A DNA stretch of 64,000 bases from Bacilli bacterium (GTDB taxonomy: Bacteria; Bacillota_I; Bacilli_A; RFN20; CAG-826): positions 1 through 64,000 of the forward strand of contig JAGCCQ010000050.1 in assembly GCA_017651565.1 (NCBI GenBank), in the 5' to 3' direction. Shown one piece after another: positions 40,667 through 50,496 of this stretch; within the stretch, counting starts at the first letter, position 1; each line of letters starts with the position of its first letter. Position numbers and translations under genes: made by a program. The notes under the pieces were generated by a model. That model was not told where the DNA came from. It made no database searches and saw only the letters and a list, made by a program, of their open reading frames with translations.

Positions 40667-40948
40667 ATGATAAAAAACAATCAAGATCAGGATAGACAGT
40701 TACAAGAGTTAGCAAATGACTTTATGTCTTTCCTATATGGTGTTAAACCAAAGCGTAAGAGGTTAAGACCTCTTACGAAAAGACTAACATATAATGGTGT
40801 TACTATAAAGTGGACGGAAGATGGTAGAGGCAATTTCCTAGATTTTGTCGGTAGCCACAAGTACGATTATTATGTGGGTAGGCTTAACGAAAACGAGTCA
40901 ATTCGTGATTATGTTAAAAGATTAATTGACGAGGGGGCGTTTAAATGA
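40667..40948 (+). CDS. Hypothetical basic protein
   Basis: 93 residues. A helical N-terminus is followed by a strongly basic patch (VKPKRKRLRPLTKRLTYNGV) and an aspartate/tyrosine-rich part. It may bind nucleic acid but has no recognised motif. Overlaps the next gene by 4 nt (ATGA). Confidence 0.5.
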   Translation: MIKNNQDQDRQLQELANDFMSFLYGVKPKRKRLRPLTKRLTYNGVTIKWTEDGRGNFLDFVGSHKYDYYVGRLNENESIRDYVKRLIDEGAFK

Positions 40949-41154
40949 TAGACAATGTCGATCGAATTGAGATAGTAGGCTTAAATGGTTATGATAAGAC
41001 CATTAAGCCCTCATCTCCTAGAGTTGTGGAGTCAAAATACTATATAGAGTACTATGACGATAGATTTCAGTATAGGCTTATAATTAAAAACGAAGTTAAA
41101 GAGGTAAAACTCTATAAAGGTAAAACCCTACTCAAATCAATAAAGACTAAATAA
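40945..41154 (+). CDS. Hypothetical small protein
   Basis: 69 residues, beta-rich with many Tyr and Lys (SKYYIEYYDDRFQYRLIIKN, EVKEVKLYKGKTLLKSIKTK). It is coupled to the previous gene. Its stop codon is the start of an intrinsic terminator. Not recognised. Confidence 0.5.
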   Translation: MIDNVDRIEIVGLNGYDKTIKPSSPRVVESKYYIEYYDDRFQYRLIIKNEVKEVKLYKGKTLLKSIKTK

Positions 41155-41178
41155 AGAGACTTAATTGTCTCTTTTTTA
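41153..41178 (+). terminator. Intrinsic terminator
   Basis: AAAGAGAC (41153-41160), loop TTAATT, GTCTCTTT (41167-41174), then TTTATAT. It separates the peptidase operon from the head-protein operon. Confidence 0.85.
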
Positions 41179-41204
41179 TATATTAAAATAGAGGTGCAAT
41201 TAGT

Positions 41205-41939
41205 ATGAATAACATTAGTTCCAAGATATTGGGAAACATAAAAGAAAGTAAGAAGAGAGTTATAAAAGAGAGTTGGGTGGAAGTGGACCACAAGAGCGTT
41301 AGTGACGCTGATGGTTTTACAACTGAATACACTTTATATAAAGACGATAACGGTAAGTTTAAAACTGTTTTTGGAGACAGAGATTTATATAACCCTGAAG
41401 ATAATGCTGATATGGAGTTTGATAATGAAAAAGAAGCATTAGACTTTTATAATAGTTATGAAGGAATCGTTGAATCTTCGTATAATAAAGAGGATGGGAA
41501 AACTGATGAAGAGGTCTATGAAGAGTATATGGCTCGTGAGAAAGAAAGAGCTGAAGAGGGTATTAAAGACTTATGCAATCAGATAACAGACGAGAGAAGA
41601 CAGAAGTTTGAGGACCTTAAGGTTTTAACTGATGACAATATTGATTATGAGAAGACTTTAGTTAATGGTTTCTGGATACCAATAGACTTTGTTTATGCTG
41701 TTAATGACTCTGGAAAAGGGCACCACTTAAACCCATATATGGATCTAACTGATACAAATATATACTTCCTAGTTTATGAAAACGATACTATAGAAGACGC
41801 AATTAGAAGTTTATTTGATGAATACAAAGCTGACAGTGCTTATTCTTGGGGAGATAACTTCTTATATGCTCTTGATAAGGCTAACCCAAATGCTTATCAA
41901 GAAATGCAAGATGACTATAGTGAAGAGGAAGAAGACTAA
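41205..41939 (+). CDS. Tagged head-type protein (CTS-like N-terminus), 244 aa
   Basis: It begins MNNISSKILGNIKE|S followed at once by KKRVIKE|S, so two [I]-K-E-S sites bracket a short basic peptide. An IVES site lies near residue 90. The body is acidic with beta and helical segments (WVEVDHKSVSDADGFTTEYT). Located directly upstream of the portal gene, where T4 has its head-core genes. No family is recognised; processing is inferred. Confidence 0.5.
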   Translation: MNNISSKILGNIKESKKRVIKESWVEVDHKSVSDADGFTTEYTLYKDDNGKFKTVFGDRDLYNPEDNADMEFDNEKEALDFYNSYEGIVESSYNKEDGKTDEEVYEEYMAREKERAEEGIKDLCNQITDERRQKFEDLKVLTDDNIDYEKTLVNGFWIPIDFVYAVNDSGKGHHLNPYMDLTDTNIYFLVYENDTIEDAIRSLFDEYKADSAYSWGDNFLYALDKANPNAYQEMQDDYSEEEED

Positions 41940-41945
41940 ATATAA

Positions 41946-42140
41946 ATGTCTGATGAGTCATTAATACAAGTGCTTGGTGCTTGTATTGACACTATCTGCG
42001 AATTAAAGATCGACAATGCTGATAAGATAGAACTCTTAATCAACATAAGAAACTTTTTAATGGTAGATAAGTATAAAAGGAACATAGACATTTTGCAAAA
42101 AGAAGAATATAAACTAGGGGAAAACAAAAGATATAAATAG
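41946..42140 (+). CDS. Small helical protein before portal
   Basis: 64 residues, helical (LIQVLGACIDTICELKIDNA, IELLINIRNFLMVDKYKRNI). No good RBS precedes the ATG, so it may depend on translational coupling. Its 3' end contains the TATAAATA element before the portal gene. T4 has small core proteins near its portal, but I see no sequence match. Confidence 0.4.
   Translation: MSDESLIQVLGACIDTICELKIDNADKIELLINIRNFLMVDKYKRNIDILQKEEYKLGENKRYK
42132..42139 (+). promoter_or_regulatory. T4-like late promoter TATAAATA before portal
   Basis: Exact TATAAATA at 42132-42139, 19 nt before the portal ATG, within the end of the preceding gene. It is the consensus -10 octamer of T4 late promoters, which need no -35 and are read by gp55. 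The gp55-like protein at 31672 makes this plausible. Confidence 0.5.
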
Positions 42141-42150
42141 AGGAGGACTT

Positions 42151-44097
42151 ATGGCACTATTTAAAAGAAAGAGTAAACAAACACTTAACGAGGGTAATGC
42201 TAATAACTATGAAATCGCTGGACTAGACTCGTTTAATTTTATACGAGGGTTAAGAAACATCGCCTCTGATACTTATAATGTAGACTATGTACTAGATAGG
42301 ATGTTAGATGACGCTATAATTTCATCAGCTATAGATATGTATATAGATGATACATTACAAGTTGATCCACAAAAACAAGAAATATTTTGGGTTGAAGTTG
42401 ATAACACAGACGATAGACTAGAGGATGAGTTAGCAAAAGGACTAACAACAGAGTTAAACAACTTCTTAAAATCAGAACTTCAAATGAATAAGAACTTAAG
42501 GCAGATCTTAAGAAGAGTTATTGTTTATGGAAGTTGTCCTACTCGATTAGATTTTATTGATAAATTAGAAGACGATAGGCTAACATTAATTGATAAGAAT
42601 AAGAAAACCTTTGAGAGTGTTAGCGAGGTTATTCAAAAAGATATTTTTAGTGGTAAAGAGCAAGAAGACTTAACAGGGGCTTTATCAAAATTAAAAGAAG
42701 GGTTAGATTATAACCTAGAGAAAGCCTCTGATTATGATATAAAAAAGAAGATTGAAGAACTTGTTAAGGCTAGTCCTGGGAAGAAAAAATTAAAAGAAGA
42801 TGTACTTTCTCGTGACGATAAAGAAAATGTTAGAAGGTTAATGCGTGGTAGATGGTATACTGAAATAGTTTCTTCAGGAACTAATATCTGGGAGTTATGT
42901 GGTAAAGGAAAAACACTTGCTTATATGGATGTTAGAAAACCAAACTTCTTAATAAACCCAATTAATATTGTTAACTTTTCAAATGATACAGGTAAGTACT
43001 TTGTAAACTTTGAGGTTGGACCTTATCAAGAAGTAGATACAAAGAAAGATTACTTTGTATTAAAGAGAGGACAATCTTATTTAGATAAATCAATAGTTGC
43101 TTGGCAAGTATTATCAGCACTAGAAGATATTTTATTACTAACTCGTATGACAAGATCAACTCTATATAGAATATTCTCTGTCGAGGTTGGTAATAAAGGA
43201 GATGTAGCAACAAAACAATTACTTCAAGATTTAAAAAATAAAATAAAACTTGATGAAACAATAAATGTTAAAGAAAGAATATATAATTCTGATTTAAGAC
43301 AAATACCATTAGGAGATAGTATATTTATTCCAACTAGAAATGGTATTGGTAATATAGATGTTAAAGTAGTTGGTGGAGATGTTAATTTAAAAGACGCAAT
43401 AGATCTTGATTACTTTAAAGATAAGTTATTTGCTTCATTAGGTATTCCTAAAGCATTTCTTGGTTTCTCTGAAGAGAACGGTGGTGGGTTAATTAATACA
43501 TCGTTAACTCGTATGGATATAAGATATGCAAGAACTATAAAAGGAATACAGCAAATAGCTGCTGAAGGTTTAAAGGAGTTATGCTTAAAGTATTTATCTT
43601 TTACTAGACCTGAAAGTGTTTTAAGAGAATTACCAGATTTTAAAATTGTATTTACATCAATTAATACTGAAGAAGATAATCAGCGTTGCGAAACAAAACA
43701 AGTACAAATGGAAACATTAGGAAAAATACTTGAGGCGTTTGAAGGACTTGGTATTAGTGTTGGAGAAACACCAACGCTTCGTGACGAGTTAATTAAAGAG
43801 TGGCTTGGATCTAATTATTTAGAGATTATAAAAGAGGCAACAAAAGACGGAACACTAGCACAAGCAGACGAAGGTGGATCTGGTCTTGGTGGTCCAAGTT
43901 TGGGAGGAGGTCCTAGTTTAAGTGGAGGACCAAGTCTTGATACTTTTGATGGAGGACCTGATCTAGATAATTTAAGTGATGAGAACCCAGCTGAAAGTGA
44001 TATTGATTTAGATACAGAACCTATAGGAGCAAATGACACAGACTTTGAGGCTAACCCAAGTCCAGAAGCACCTAGTGGTTTAAGAAGAACATTATAG
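42151..44097 (+). CDS. Portal protein (gp20-like)
   Basis: 648 residues, compared with 524 for T4 gp20. YNVDYVLDRMLDDAIISSAI, DMYIDDTLQV, LRQILRRVIVYGSC, RPNFLINPINIV-like strands, and KDKLFASLGIPKAFLGFSEE with a following tunnel-type helix (RMDIRYARTIKGIQQ) are portal features. An N-terminal TLNE|G at residue 14 is a possible protease site. The C-terminus carries Gly/Ser/Pro repeats (GGPSLGGGPSLSGGPSL) and an acidic tail. It forms the dodecameric DNA entry channel and docks the terminase. Confidence 0.85.
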   Translation: MALFKRKSKQTLNEGNANNYEIAGLDSFNFIRGLRNIASDTYNVDYVLDRMLDDAIISSAIDMYIDDTLQVDPQKQEIFWVEVDNTDDRLEDELAKGLTTELNNFLKSELQMNKNLRQILRRVIVYGSCPTRLDFIDKLEDDRLTLIDKNKKTFESVSEVIQKDIFSGKEQEDLTGALSKLKEGLDYNLEKASDYDIKKKIEELVKASPGKKKLKEDVLSRDDKENVRRLMRGRWYTEIVSSGTNIWELCGKGKTLAYMDVRKPNFLINPINIVNFSNDTGKYFVNFEVGPYQEVDTKKDYFVLKRGQSYLDKSIVAWQVLSALEDILLLTRMTRSTLYRIFSVEVGNKGDVATKQLLQDLKNKIKLDETINVKERIYNSDLRQIPLGDSIFIPTRNGIGNIDVKVVGGDVNLKDAIDLDYFKDKLFASLGIPKAFLGFSEENGGGLINTSLTRMDIRYARTIKGIQQIAAEGLKELCLKYLSFTRPESVLRELPDFKIVFTSINTEEDNQRCETKQVQMETLGKILEAFEGLGISVGETPTLRDELIKEWLGSNYLEIIKEATKDGTLAQADEGGSGLGGPSLGGGPSLSGGPSLDTFDGGPDLDNLSDENPAESDIDLDTEPIGANDTDFEANPSPEAPSGLRRTL

Positions 44098-44107
44098 GAG
44101 GTATATT

Positions 44108-47100
44108 ATGAAGATACTAAAAGAAAACACAATTATAAAGACTTTAAAAGAAAGTGATGTTAATGCTGAAGGTTTAACTCTAATGGAAGTTATAGATAAA
44201 CTATATGGTGGCTCTTTTGATTGTGATGTTTCAGATGTAGACATAGATATTTTAGTTTGTTTTAGTTACGATAAATATGTACTAGAAGATGATGAGTATT
44301 CTCGTTTCTTAAGAGTACTTGCTGAAAGAACTAAAGTTGTTAAACAAATAACAGGCGAATATGGAAACACTTATGTCTGTGATTTTTCTTCTGTATTTAA
44401 GCCTTACAATGATGAGTTAATGAATATTTTTAATATGAATAACTCCGAGTTTGACGATAGCGAGGCTTACTATGAAGCAGTTGTTAACCTAGAGGCATTA
44501 ATTCCAGGTTATGCTGGAGAAAGAACTTATAAAGAATTAAGTGATATACTAGAAGGAAAAGGGGAAAAACTAGAACCTGTTAATCAATTCAATCATAAGT
44601 CTTTAGACGAGGCTATTGATTTAAGTAAAAATAGGGCTATGGCTGGTGCTTTAGATAAAAATAAGATTGCAAAGTTTTTAAAGGACGCTGTAAATGATTT
44701 ACAAACAACTAGTTATACTTGTAGTCAGTATATTTTAGATCCAGAACTTGCTATCTATGTTGGTTGGTCTGCTGGATGGGGAGATGAAATAAGAGACGAT
44801 ATAATTCAAGATAAGGAAAACCCTGATTATGGACTAACGGCTGGTATCAGAATTAGAGCAACTTATTGGGCTGACTTTGAATATTTAGATAGTCCTTATT
44901 TTAAAGAAGATGGAGAGTACTATGACGCTGACTTATCAATGAAACCTAATATGACAGATAAAGACTATATTAAAGACGCAGAATATCTTATAAAGTGTTA
45001 TAAAGAAATTAGAAAAGGTTTAGATAAAGGTACTTTAATATATGAGTCAAAGAAGGTTAAAGGAAAGAAAAAACTTAATGAGTCTAAAAAAGTATTAAAA
45101 GAAGGAAAAGAAAAAAAGAAATCAAAATTATCTTCTAATGATATTTTTGATGGTGTAAACTTTGAGTTTAAAAGTGGTAGTGATACTTTTTATATGTATG
45201 CTTCTTGGTATGACAACTTTGACTTTGAAGAAGAGATAGAGAGTGGAAATATACCAGAGGACGCAAACGAAGAAGATTGGGGAGCAATATATTTTGATAT
45301 ATATGATACAAATGGAGAAAACATTGACGGTGGCTTAATGGTTACTGATGAAGATGATTTTACCGTTGAAAGTCTTTGCTCCGATTTAGCTGATCTTGCT
45401 GGATACTCTTCAGTAACAAATGCTAAATTAATAGATAGTATCCCAAATAAAGATGGTGGTAAAGGTGCTAAAGTAACTTTATCTGATCTAGATAGTGAAG
45501 GGAAGAATTATACATTTACAGGAGATAGAGGTAACGGAGAAGAAGAGATGATACTTAACTTCTTCACTTCTGGTAATGCTGATGGTATAGATTATACTTT
45601 CTATACTAAAGATGGATCTGAAGTTGACGGTGGCGTTCTAGAAGTAGATAGTGAAAAAACTTGGAACTCTCCAGAGGAAGTTGCAAAAGAAATTATAGAT
45701 TTCCAAGGAATTAAAAATAAAGGAGATCTTAAAAAGTTAAACGATGGCTCTATAGAAGACATTTTAGAGGAATCAGTTAAGTCAAGTAAAAAAGTATTAA
45801 AAGAAGCAAATAGAACAAAACTAATTAAAAGTTATCTTGATTGTAAGTTAGAAAGAGATGGTAGTGGTTATGACATTGGTACTTCTTTTAAACAAGGAGA
45901 AACAGTAGAAGATTTTATTAAAGACAACCACATTTCTATAGACAAGCCACTTTATCTGTTAAACAGATCTTTAAGAAATAACGGAATTAAACCTGTTCGT
46001 GCTTGGTTAGATGATGAAGAAACATATAATAAGTTTAAAAATTATGTTGATTGGCAATTAAGAGATGGTGCTATAGACGATCCAAACTATGTTATGACTT
46101 TATCTGATGAAGAGTATAATAACTTATTAGTAAACTCTTGGATGAAGGATGAAGAAATGCGTGACGCATTTGAAGAGTTTGGACTAGAAGAGTCAATGGA
46201 TCTTGTTGGATCTCATCCTGGTTATAATGACTTTAAAGGTAAAGATCAATTAAAGAAAGCATTAGTTTCTTCTATTACTGATTGGATAGACGATAATTAC
46301 GGTAGCACTGAAGCTGATGAACCTTGTTACAATATGAAGAAATTAGTTGATACCATAATTGACAGTGGTTGCTTAAGACAAAAAGATTTAAAAACAGTTA
46401 TTTATGGTGTTATTATTAGTTGGATAGATGATAACTATGGTAGTACTGAAGCCGATGAGCCTTGTTATGATATGAAGAAGTTAACTGATGTTATTGTAAA
46501 AACAGTACAATCAATGAAGTTAAAAGAGTCAGACGAAGGTATTATAAACCCAGACGAAAAAGAATATTATGATGATACATTATATTTAGTTGGTTTATAC
46601 CCTGGTGTTGGTTACGAACTTGCAACATTTAAAGTTTATGCTAACAGTGAGGAAGGAGCACTTGAAACTGTAGTTGCTTATTGTGAAGAAAAAGGATATT
46701 TTGGTTTAATTACACCAATTAATGATTTAGAAAAAGAAGTAGAAGAAACTTATAAAGATGAGTTTGCTGAATATCAAGCAAAAAACCCTGAAAGTGATTC
46801 TTTTGATTTTATTACAAATTATCTAAATTACATTTATATTGACGCAACTCCAGAAGGTGCTAGTAAGCCATATTTTATTGACGGACAAGCAGTTTGTCAT
46901 CCAATAGATAAAATAAATGAAAGTATTGATTATGATAAAATTGTTGACGAGGGTATGACCGTTAAAGAACTAGACGATATAGCACAATGGTTATATGACT
47001 ATAGAAGAGAAGAGTGGGACAAGTTTACTGATATTGAGTTAATTGAATTAGCAAAATTATGTCAGTTAACAGACGAGAACCCATTTGGAAGAAGTTATGA

Positions 47101-49102
47101 TGATGAAGTTTTTGATGAGATGGATCGAAGAGGTTTATCTTTAAATAAAAATGAAGCCGTAACAACAAGTGAACCAAAAAGTGCAACTCAAACAACTAAT
47201 TCTAAAAAGGTTAAAGATTATCTAAATTATGAGTTACAGGACGATGATACTGAAACAGGTGGTGTATCTTTTAATGGAGAAACTGTTGAAGATTTTATCA
47301 AAGACGCAGATATAAAAGACGATGATGACCTAGATAAACTTAATAAGGCTCTAGTAAGTTGTGGAATAAAACCTATTACTGAAGGGTATGAGGGTAATTA
47401 TCGTGGAGATGATTATTGGGACTTAAGTGATAGTTATACTAATGGTAATATAACAGAGGAAGAACTAGCACAAAGTCTATTAGATATGTATGACTCAAGA
47501 ATAGAAGCTGTAAAAGCATTTAAAGAGATAACTGATAATAAAGCATTTCCCAGAAAAGAAAAATCAACAGGATCAGATATAAAAGAGATTACTGATGAAG
47601 AGATGGGCTCTTATATAGAAGCCTGGGATAATGGAGACGAGTTACCATTTGAAGGAGATAGATTTATTACTGTTGGAGATGGAGACGGTCCTATTCGTGG
47701 TGTTGGTGGTAATGGTATTATTGTTGCATTAGATAACAGAACAGGCGATTGTTGGGTTGAAGAGTTTGATAGTAAAGATAAAGCAATATCGTGGTTGAAC
47801 GATGAGTTTAATGTTGGCGATGTTATTAATGAAGAAGAAAAAAGAAGAATAGACGAAAGTTTTAATATAAAAAGTGCTTATGTTTATGAAATAAATCTAA
47901 TTAATATAATTGTAACTAACGGTCAATTTAGTGGATATTCTTACGAAGATATTAAAAAGGTATTAGAACAGAACATTAATTCCTTTACTAAAGATAAAGC
48001 AGACGATATTGAACTTAATGATGGTAAATGGTTAATATTTGATGGTGTAAAAGGAATAGATAGATATAGATTTTATCAGTTTACAGTAGAAAAGCGTATG
48101 GTTGATCCAAAAGATATAAAACCATTTCTAGAAGCAAAAGATGAGAGTTATGATGAGTATAGAAATTGGTGGGGCAGTAATATACAAACAGCAGTACCAA
48201 AAGAAGCACAAAAGATAATAGCAGATCGTTATAGTGAAGACGAAATGATAGACTTACTTAAAGATTATGAATCTGCTGGGTTAGACCGTGTTGCTTTTAG
48301 AGATTCAATGGGTAATGGTAAGTTGAGAAATGAGTGGCTAATTATAAATGATATTTATATGATGGGTTTAACAGACGAAGATAAATATCCTAGATTGCAT
48401 AAAGTTGCAAAAGAAATATACGATAAAAATAATACTGAAAAAGCAAAAGCAGAAGAACTTAACGGTGGAGGCAAAATAGAAAACGCCGTTAAGTTAGCCT
48501 CTGACGATTATAGAATACACTTCGATAATAGAACACCATTTGATATGTTCTATGCACCTGAAGAGGATGAATACCTAGAAGATTATGATTATGTTAAGTA
48601 TTACAATAAGATTTTAAATAATTTAGGTTATGCTAATATTTTAATAAATCGTAGTCCTATGGTTACTTATGTATCTGATGGAAAGCAGGAGATGGACTTT
48701 GGTAGTGGTTATGTCATAGATTTAAGAGCCTGGGATACATTTGAAGATGTTGTTAATAATACTAAAGATATTCTTGCAATATTAGAGGGGGAAGGATCTT
48801 TAAATGAATCTGTGGAAGATTTAGAAAAGAAACCCTTAAGTGTTAACAAGTTATTTAAGATCTGGTGTGATCTAATGATGGATATTGAAGATTTTGCTGA
48901 TAAGTGGAACGGTTGCAAAGGAACACCAGACGAGGTAAGAAGACAAAGAATACAATTAGTTAACCCAGCTGTTGTTGAGTTTGTTAGTGAAAACTATGAC
49001 TCAATTAAAGCACAATGGGACAGTTTTTATGATATTATGGAAGATAATAATTTCCACACGCCTTTAATAGCGATTGAAATGGAAATGAATAAATATAAAT
49101 AA
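44108..49102 (+). CDS. Giant (1664 aa) LxE-site protein, probable processed internal head protein
   Basis: It begins MKILKENTIIKTLKE|S. At least a dozen more candidate sites follow: LDEA, IYES, LNES, LKEG, LEES, LKEA, LEES, LKES, INES, ITEG, IDES and LNES. A basic linker (SKKVKGKKKLNESKKVLKEG) near residues 316-335 is flanked by sites. Two internal repeats are clear: a domain containing GETVEDFIKD near residues 600 and 1060, and a tandem unit containing WIDDNYGSTEADEPCY near 725 and 771. The protein is acidic overall. It lies between portal and capsid genes. It looks like a string of shuffled small domains; no enzyme motif is recognised. Confidence 0.6.
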   Translation: MKILKENTIIKTLKESDVNAEGLTLMEVIDKLYGGSFDCDVSDVDIDILVCFSYDKYVLEDDEYSRFLRVLAERTKVVKQITGEYGNTYVCDFSSVFKPYNDELMNIFNMNNSEFDDSEAYYEAVVNLEALIPGYAGERTYKELSDILEGKGEKLEPVNQFNHKSLDEAIDLSKNRAMAGALDKNKIAKFLKDAVNDLQTTSYTCSQYILDPELAIYVGWSAGWGDEIRDDIIQDKENPDYGLTAGIRIRATYWADFEYLDSPYFKEDGEYYDADLSMKPNMTDKDYIKDAEYLIKCYKEIRKGLDKGTLIYESKKVKGKKKLNESKKVLKEGKEKKKSKLSSNDIFDGVNFEFKSGSDTFYMYASWYDNFDFEEEIESGNIPEDANEEDWGAIYFDIYDTNGENIDGGLMVTDEDDFTVESLCSDLADLAGYSSVTNAKLIDSIPNKDGGKGAKVTLSDLDSEGKNYTFTGDRGNGEEEMILNFFTSGNADGIDYTFYTKDGSEVDGGVLEVDSEKTWNSPEEVAKEIIDFQGIKNKGDLKKLNDGSIEDILEESVKSSKKVLKEANRTKLIKSYLDCKLERDGSGYDIGTSFKQGETVEDFIKDNHISIDKPLYLLNRSLRNNGIKPVRAWLDDEETYNKFKNYVDWQLRDGAIDDPNYVMTLSDEEYNNLLVNSWMKDEEMRDAFEEFGLEESMDLVGSHPGYNDFKGKDQLKKALVSSITDWIDDNYGSTEADEPCYNMKKLVDTIIDSGCLRQKDLKTVIYGVIISWIDDNYGSTEADEPCYDMKKLTDVIVKTVQSMKLKESDEGIINPDEKEYYDDTLYLVGLYPGVGYELATFKVYANSEEGALETVVAYCEEKGYFGLITPINDLEKEVEETYKDEFAEYQAKNPESDSFDFITNYLNYIYIDATPEGASKPYFIDGQAVCHPIDKINESIDYDKIVDEGMTVKELDDIAQWLYDYRREEWDKFTDIELIELAKLCQLTDENPFGRSYDDEVFDEMDRRGLSLNKNEAVTTSEPKSATQTTNSKKVKDYLNYELQDDDTETGGVSFNGETVEDFIKDADIKDDDDLDKLNKALVSCGIKPITEGYEGNYRGDDYWDLSDSYTNGNITEEELAQSLLDMYDSRIEAVKAFKEITDNKAFPRKEKSTGSDIKEITDEEMGSYIEAWDNGDELPFEGDRFITVGDGDGPIRGVGGNGIIVALDNRTGDCWVEEFDSKDKAISWLNDEFNVGDVINEEEKRRIDESFNIKSAYVYEINLINIIVTNGQFSGYSYEDIKKVLEQNINSFTKDKADDIELNDGKWLIFDGVKGIDRYRFYQFTVEKRMVDPKDIKPFLEAKDESYDEYRNWWGSNIQTAVPKEAQKIIADRYSEDEMIDLLKDYESAGLDRVAFRDSMGNGKLRNEWLIINDIYMMGLTDEDKYPRLHKVAKEIYDKNNTEKAKAEELNGGGKIENAVKLASDDYRIHFDNRTPFDMFYAPEEDEYLEDYDYVKYYNKILNNLGYANILINRSPMVTYVSDGKQEMDFGSGYVIDLRAWDTFEDVVNNTKDILAILEGEGSLNESVEDLEKKPLSVNKLFKIWCDLMMDIEDFADKWNGCKGTPDEVRRQRIQLVNPAVVEFVSENYDSIKAQWDSFYDIMEDNNFHTPLIAIEMEMNKYK
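46281..46484 (+). repeat. Tandem intragenic duplication
   Basis: The coding sequence for WIDDNYGSTEADEPCYNMKK recurs 138 nt (46 codons) downstream as WIDDNYGSTEADEPCYDMKK. Many differences at DNA level are third-position changes, so the duplication is old enough to have drifted while the protein stayed conserved. Confidence 0.85.
49094..49101 (+). promoter_or_regulatory. T4-like late promoter TATAAATA
   Basis: Exact TATAAATA at 49094-49101, overlapping the stop of the giant gene and 20 nt before the ATG at 49114, the same spacing as at 42132 and 53311. The element coincides with a Tyr-Lys-stop coding end, so selection as a promoter is not certain. Confidence 0.4.
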
Positions 49103-49113
49103 GGAGAGGTAAT

Positions 49114-49680
49114 ATGAAAGATAGATTAAGTAATACAATACTAAAAAACATTAATGAAGCCTATGAAGGTCCATCTTATGAAAACTATGTTTGTGATTAT
49201 CTTGGAGATTATTTTATAGCATTAGAGGAAAAAGGTTTAAATAATGGTTATACATCTTTTTATGATTTTGTTTATAGTCTTTTAGATCACGCAGAGGAAG
49301 ATGATTGGTATAAAAAAGAAATGCGTCTCGTAGAAAAAATTGATGTTATAGTAAATAAAATAATAAATTATTTATATAAAGAAGACCATAAGCCCGTTAA
49401 ACGATATAATCTTTTATTAGATAAGAAAAAGACACCAAGTTTAACTAACTTTATGCTTGGATCTATTGGGTATATGTTTAAAAGTGAGGCAGATTCTAAT
49501 ATAGAGATTGATCCTATAGGTCTTTATGATTGGTTAAGTGGTGGGGAAACATTTGAAATGCTTGTTAATGATGATGATACACCAATGTTTAATCAAACTG
49601 CTATTGATAAACTAAATGAAATGTTAACCGAGTTAGATCCATTAATTCAACAAATAAATAAGTTATTATGTGAGGCTTAA
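49114..49680 (+). CDS. Tagged head-type protein, 188 aa
   Basis: It begins MKDRLSNTILKNINE|A, a CTS-like amphipathic helix ending in I-N-E-A. The mature part is helical and acidic with several aromatic residues (YGSYENYVCDYLGDYF-like start, LVEKIDVIVNKIINYLYKED). No internal site is evident except the terminal LLCEA. Internal head protein by analogy; no family. Confidence 0.5.
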   Translation: MKDRLSNTILKNINEAYEGPSYENYVCDYLGDYFIALEEKGLNNGYTSFYDFVYSLLDHAEEDDWYKKEMRLVEKIDVIVNKIINYLYKEDHKPVKRYNLLLDKKKTPSLTNFMLGSIGYMFKSEADSNIEIDPIGLYDWLSGGETFEMLVNDDDTPMFNQTAIDKLNEMLTELDPLIQQINKLLCEA

Positions 49681-49689
49681 GGAGGAAAT

Positions 49690-50232
49690 ATGAAGAATAT
49701 AAGTAATGACATATTCAGTAAGTTAAACGAAAGTGCTGAAGATAGTAAAGAAAGATTACAAGATATGGCTTATAACTTCTGTAGTGAAGTTGGTAGCGAA
49801 GCTGATCTTGAATATGTAATTAAAGAAATGAAATGGTGGTTAGAAGAAAGAAAAAGACAAAATAGAGAGGATAAGATTTCTAACCCAGGGAAAGATACAT
49901 TTCCTAGTGATATGTCTGATGACGCTTTAAGAAAACATTTAAAAGGTCTTAAAGGTAAAGGAAATGCAACAAAACGAGCAGAAGCAAAAGACGAAATTAA
50001 AAGAAGAGGAATAAAAGAGGCAAAAAGTATAGACGAGTTTGATCCAGAAGTTTTAATTGATAATATAATATCTATGCTTAAGGATACAAGTGGAATTAAA
50101 AATGTAACAAAGAGCCACGAAGACTATTCTGTTATAAGTGGAGACTATATATACTTTGATGAGTATGCTGACGATGGAGAAGTATACAAATGGGTTTTGG
50201 CTTTAGGAGAGGACGATCATAATGAAGAATAA
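49690..50232 (+). CDS. Tagged head-type protein, 180 aa
   Basis: It begins MKNISNDIFSKLNE|S. The middle has a basic helical piece (LRKHLKGLKGKGNATKRAEA, KDEIKRRGIKE|A) ending in a second site, then an acidic domain (VISGDYIYFDEYADDGEVYK). The SDDALRKHLKGL segment resembles short helical modules in the proteins at 44108 and 51010. Overlaps the next gene by 11 nt. Confidence 0.5.
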   Translation: MKNISNDIFSKLNESAEDSKERLQDMAYNFCSEVGSEADLEYVIKEMKWWLEERKRQNREDKISNPGKDTFPSDMSDDALRKHLKGLKGKGNATKRAEAKDEIKRRGIKEAKSIDEFDPEVLIDNIISMLKDTSGIKNVTKSHEDYSVISGDYIYFDEYADDGEVYKWVLALGEDDHNEE

Positions 50233-50494
50233 TGTAAGTACAAAAATACTTGAAGGAATTGAAAACGCAACTGAAATCACTTCTAATATTCAAGGAGAGT
50301 GTCCTAAATGTGGAGGAACATCACTAGACTATGGCGATGTTGTCTTTGAAGATTTTATTGACGATGGTGCTGTATATTTCCCTTGGACTTGTCCTGATTG
50401 TGGTGCTGAAGGTAGAGAGTATTACTATATATATTTTGCAACACATAAAGTAAAAGATAAGGAAGGCTACTTCGATGAAGTAGAAAAGTGGTAA
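50222..50494 (+). CDS. Tagged zinc-ribbon protein, 90 aa
   Basis: It begins MKNNVSTKILE|G. The remaining 79 residues form a zinc ribbon, with CPKCGG at about residues 25-30 and CPDCGAEGRE at about 57-66. It is the smallest tagged protein with an identifiable fold. Zinc ribbons of this type often bind nucleic acid or other proteins. Internal location is inferred. Confidence 0.55.
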   Translation: MKNNVSTKILEGIENATEITSNIQGECPKCGGTSLDYGDVVFEDFIDDGAVYFPWTCPDCGAEGREYYYIYFATHKVKDKEGYFDEVEKW

Positions 50495-50496
50495 GT

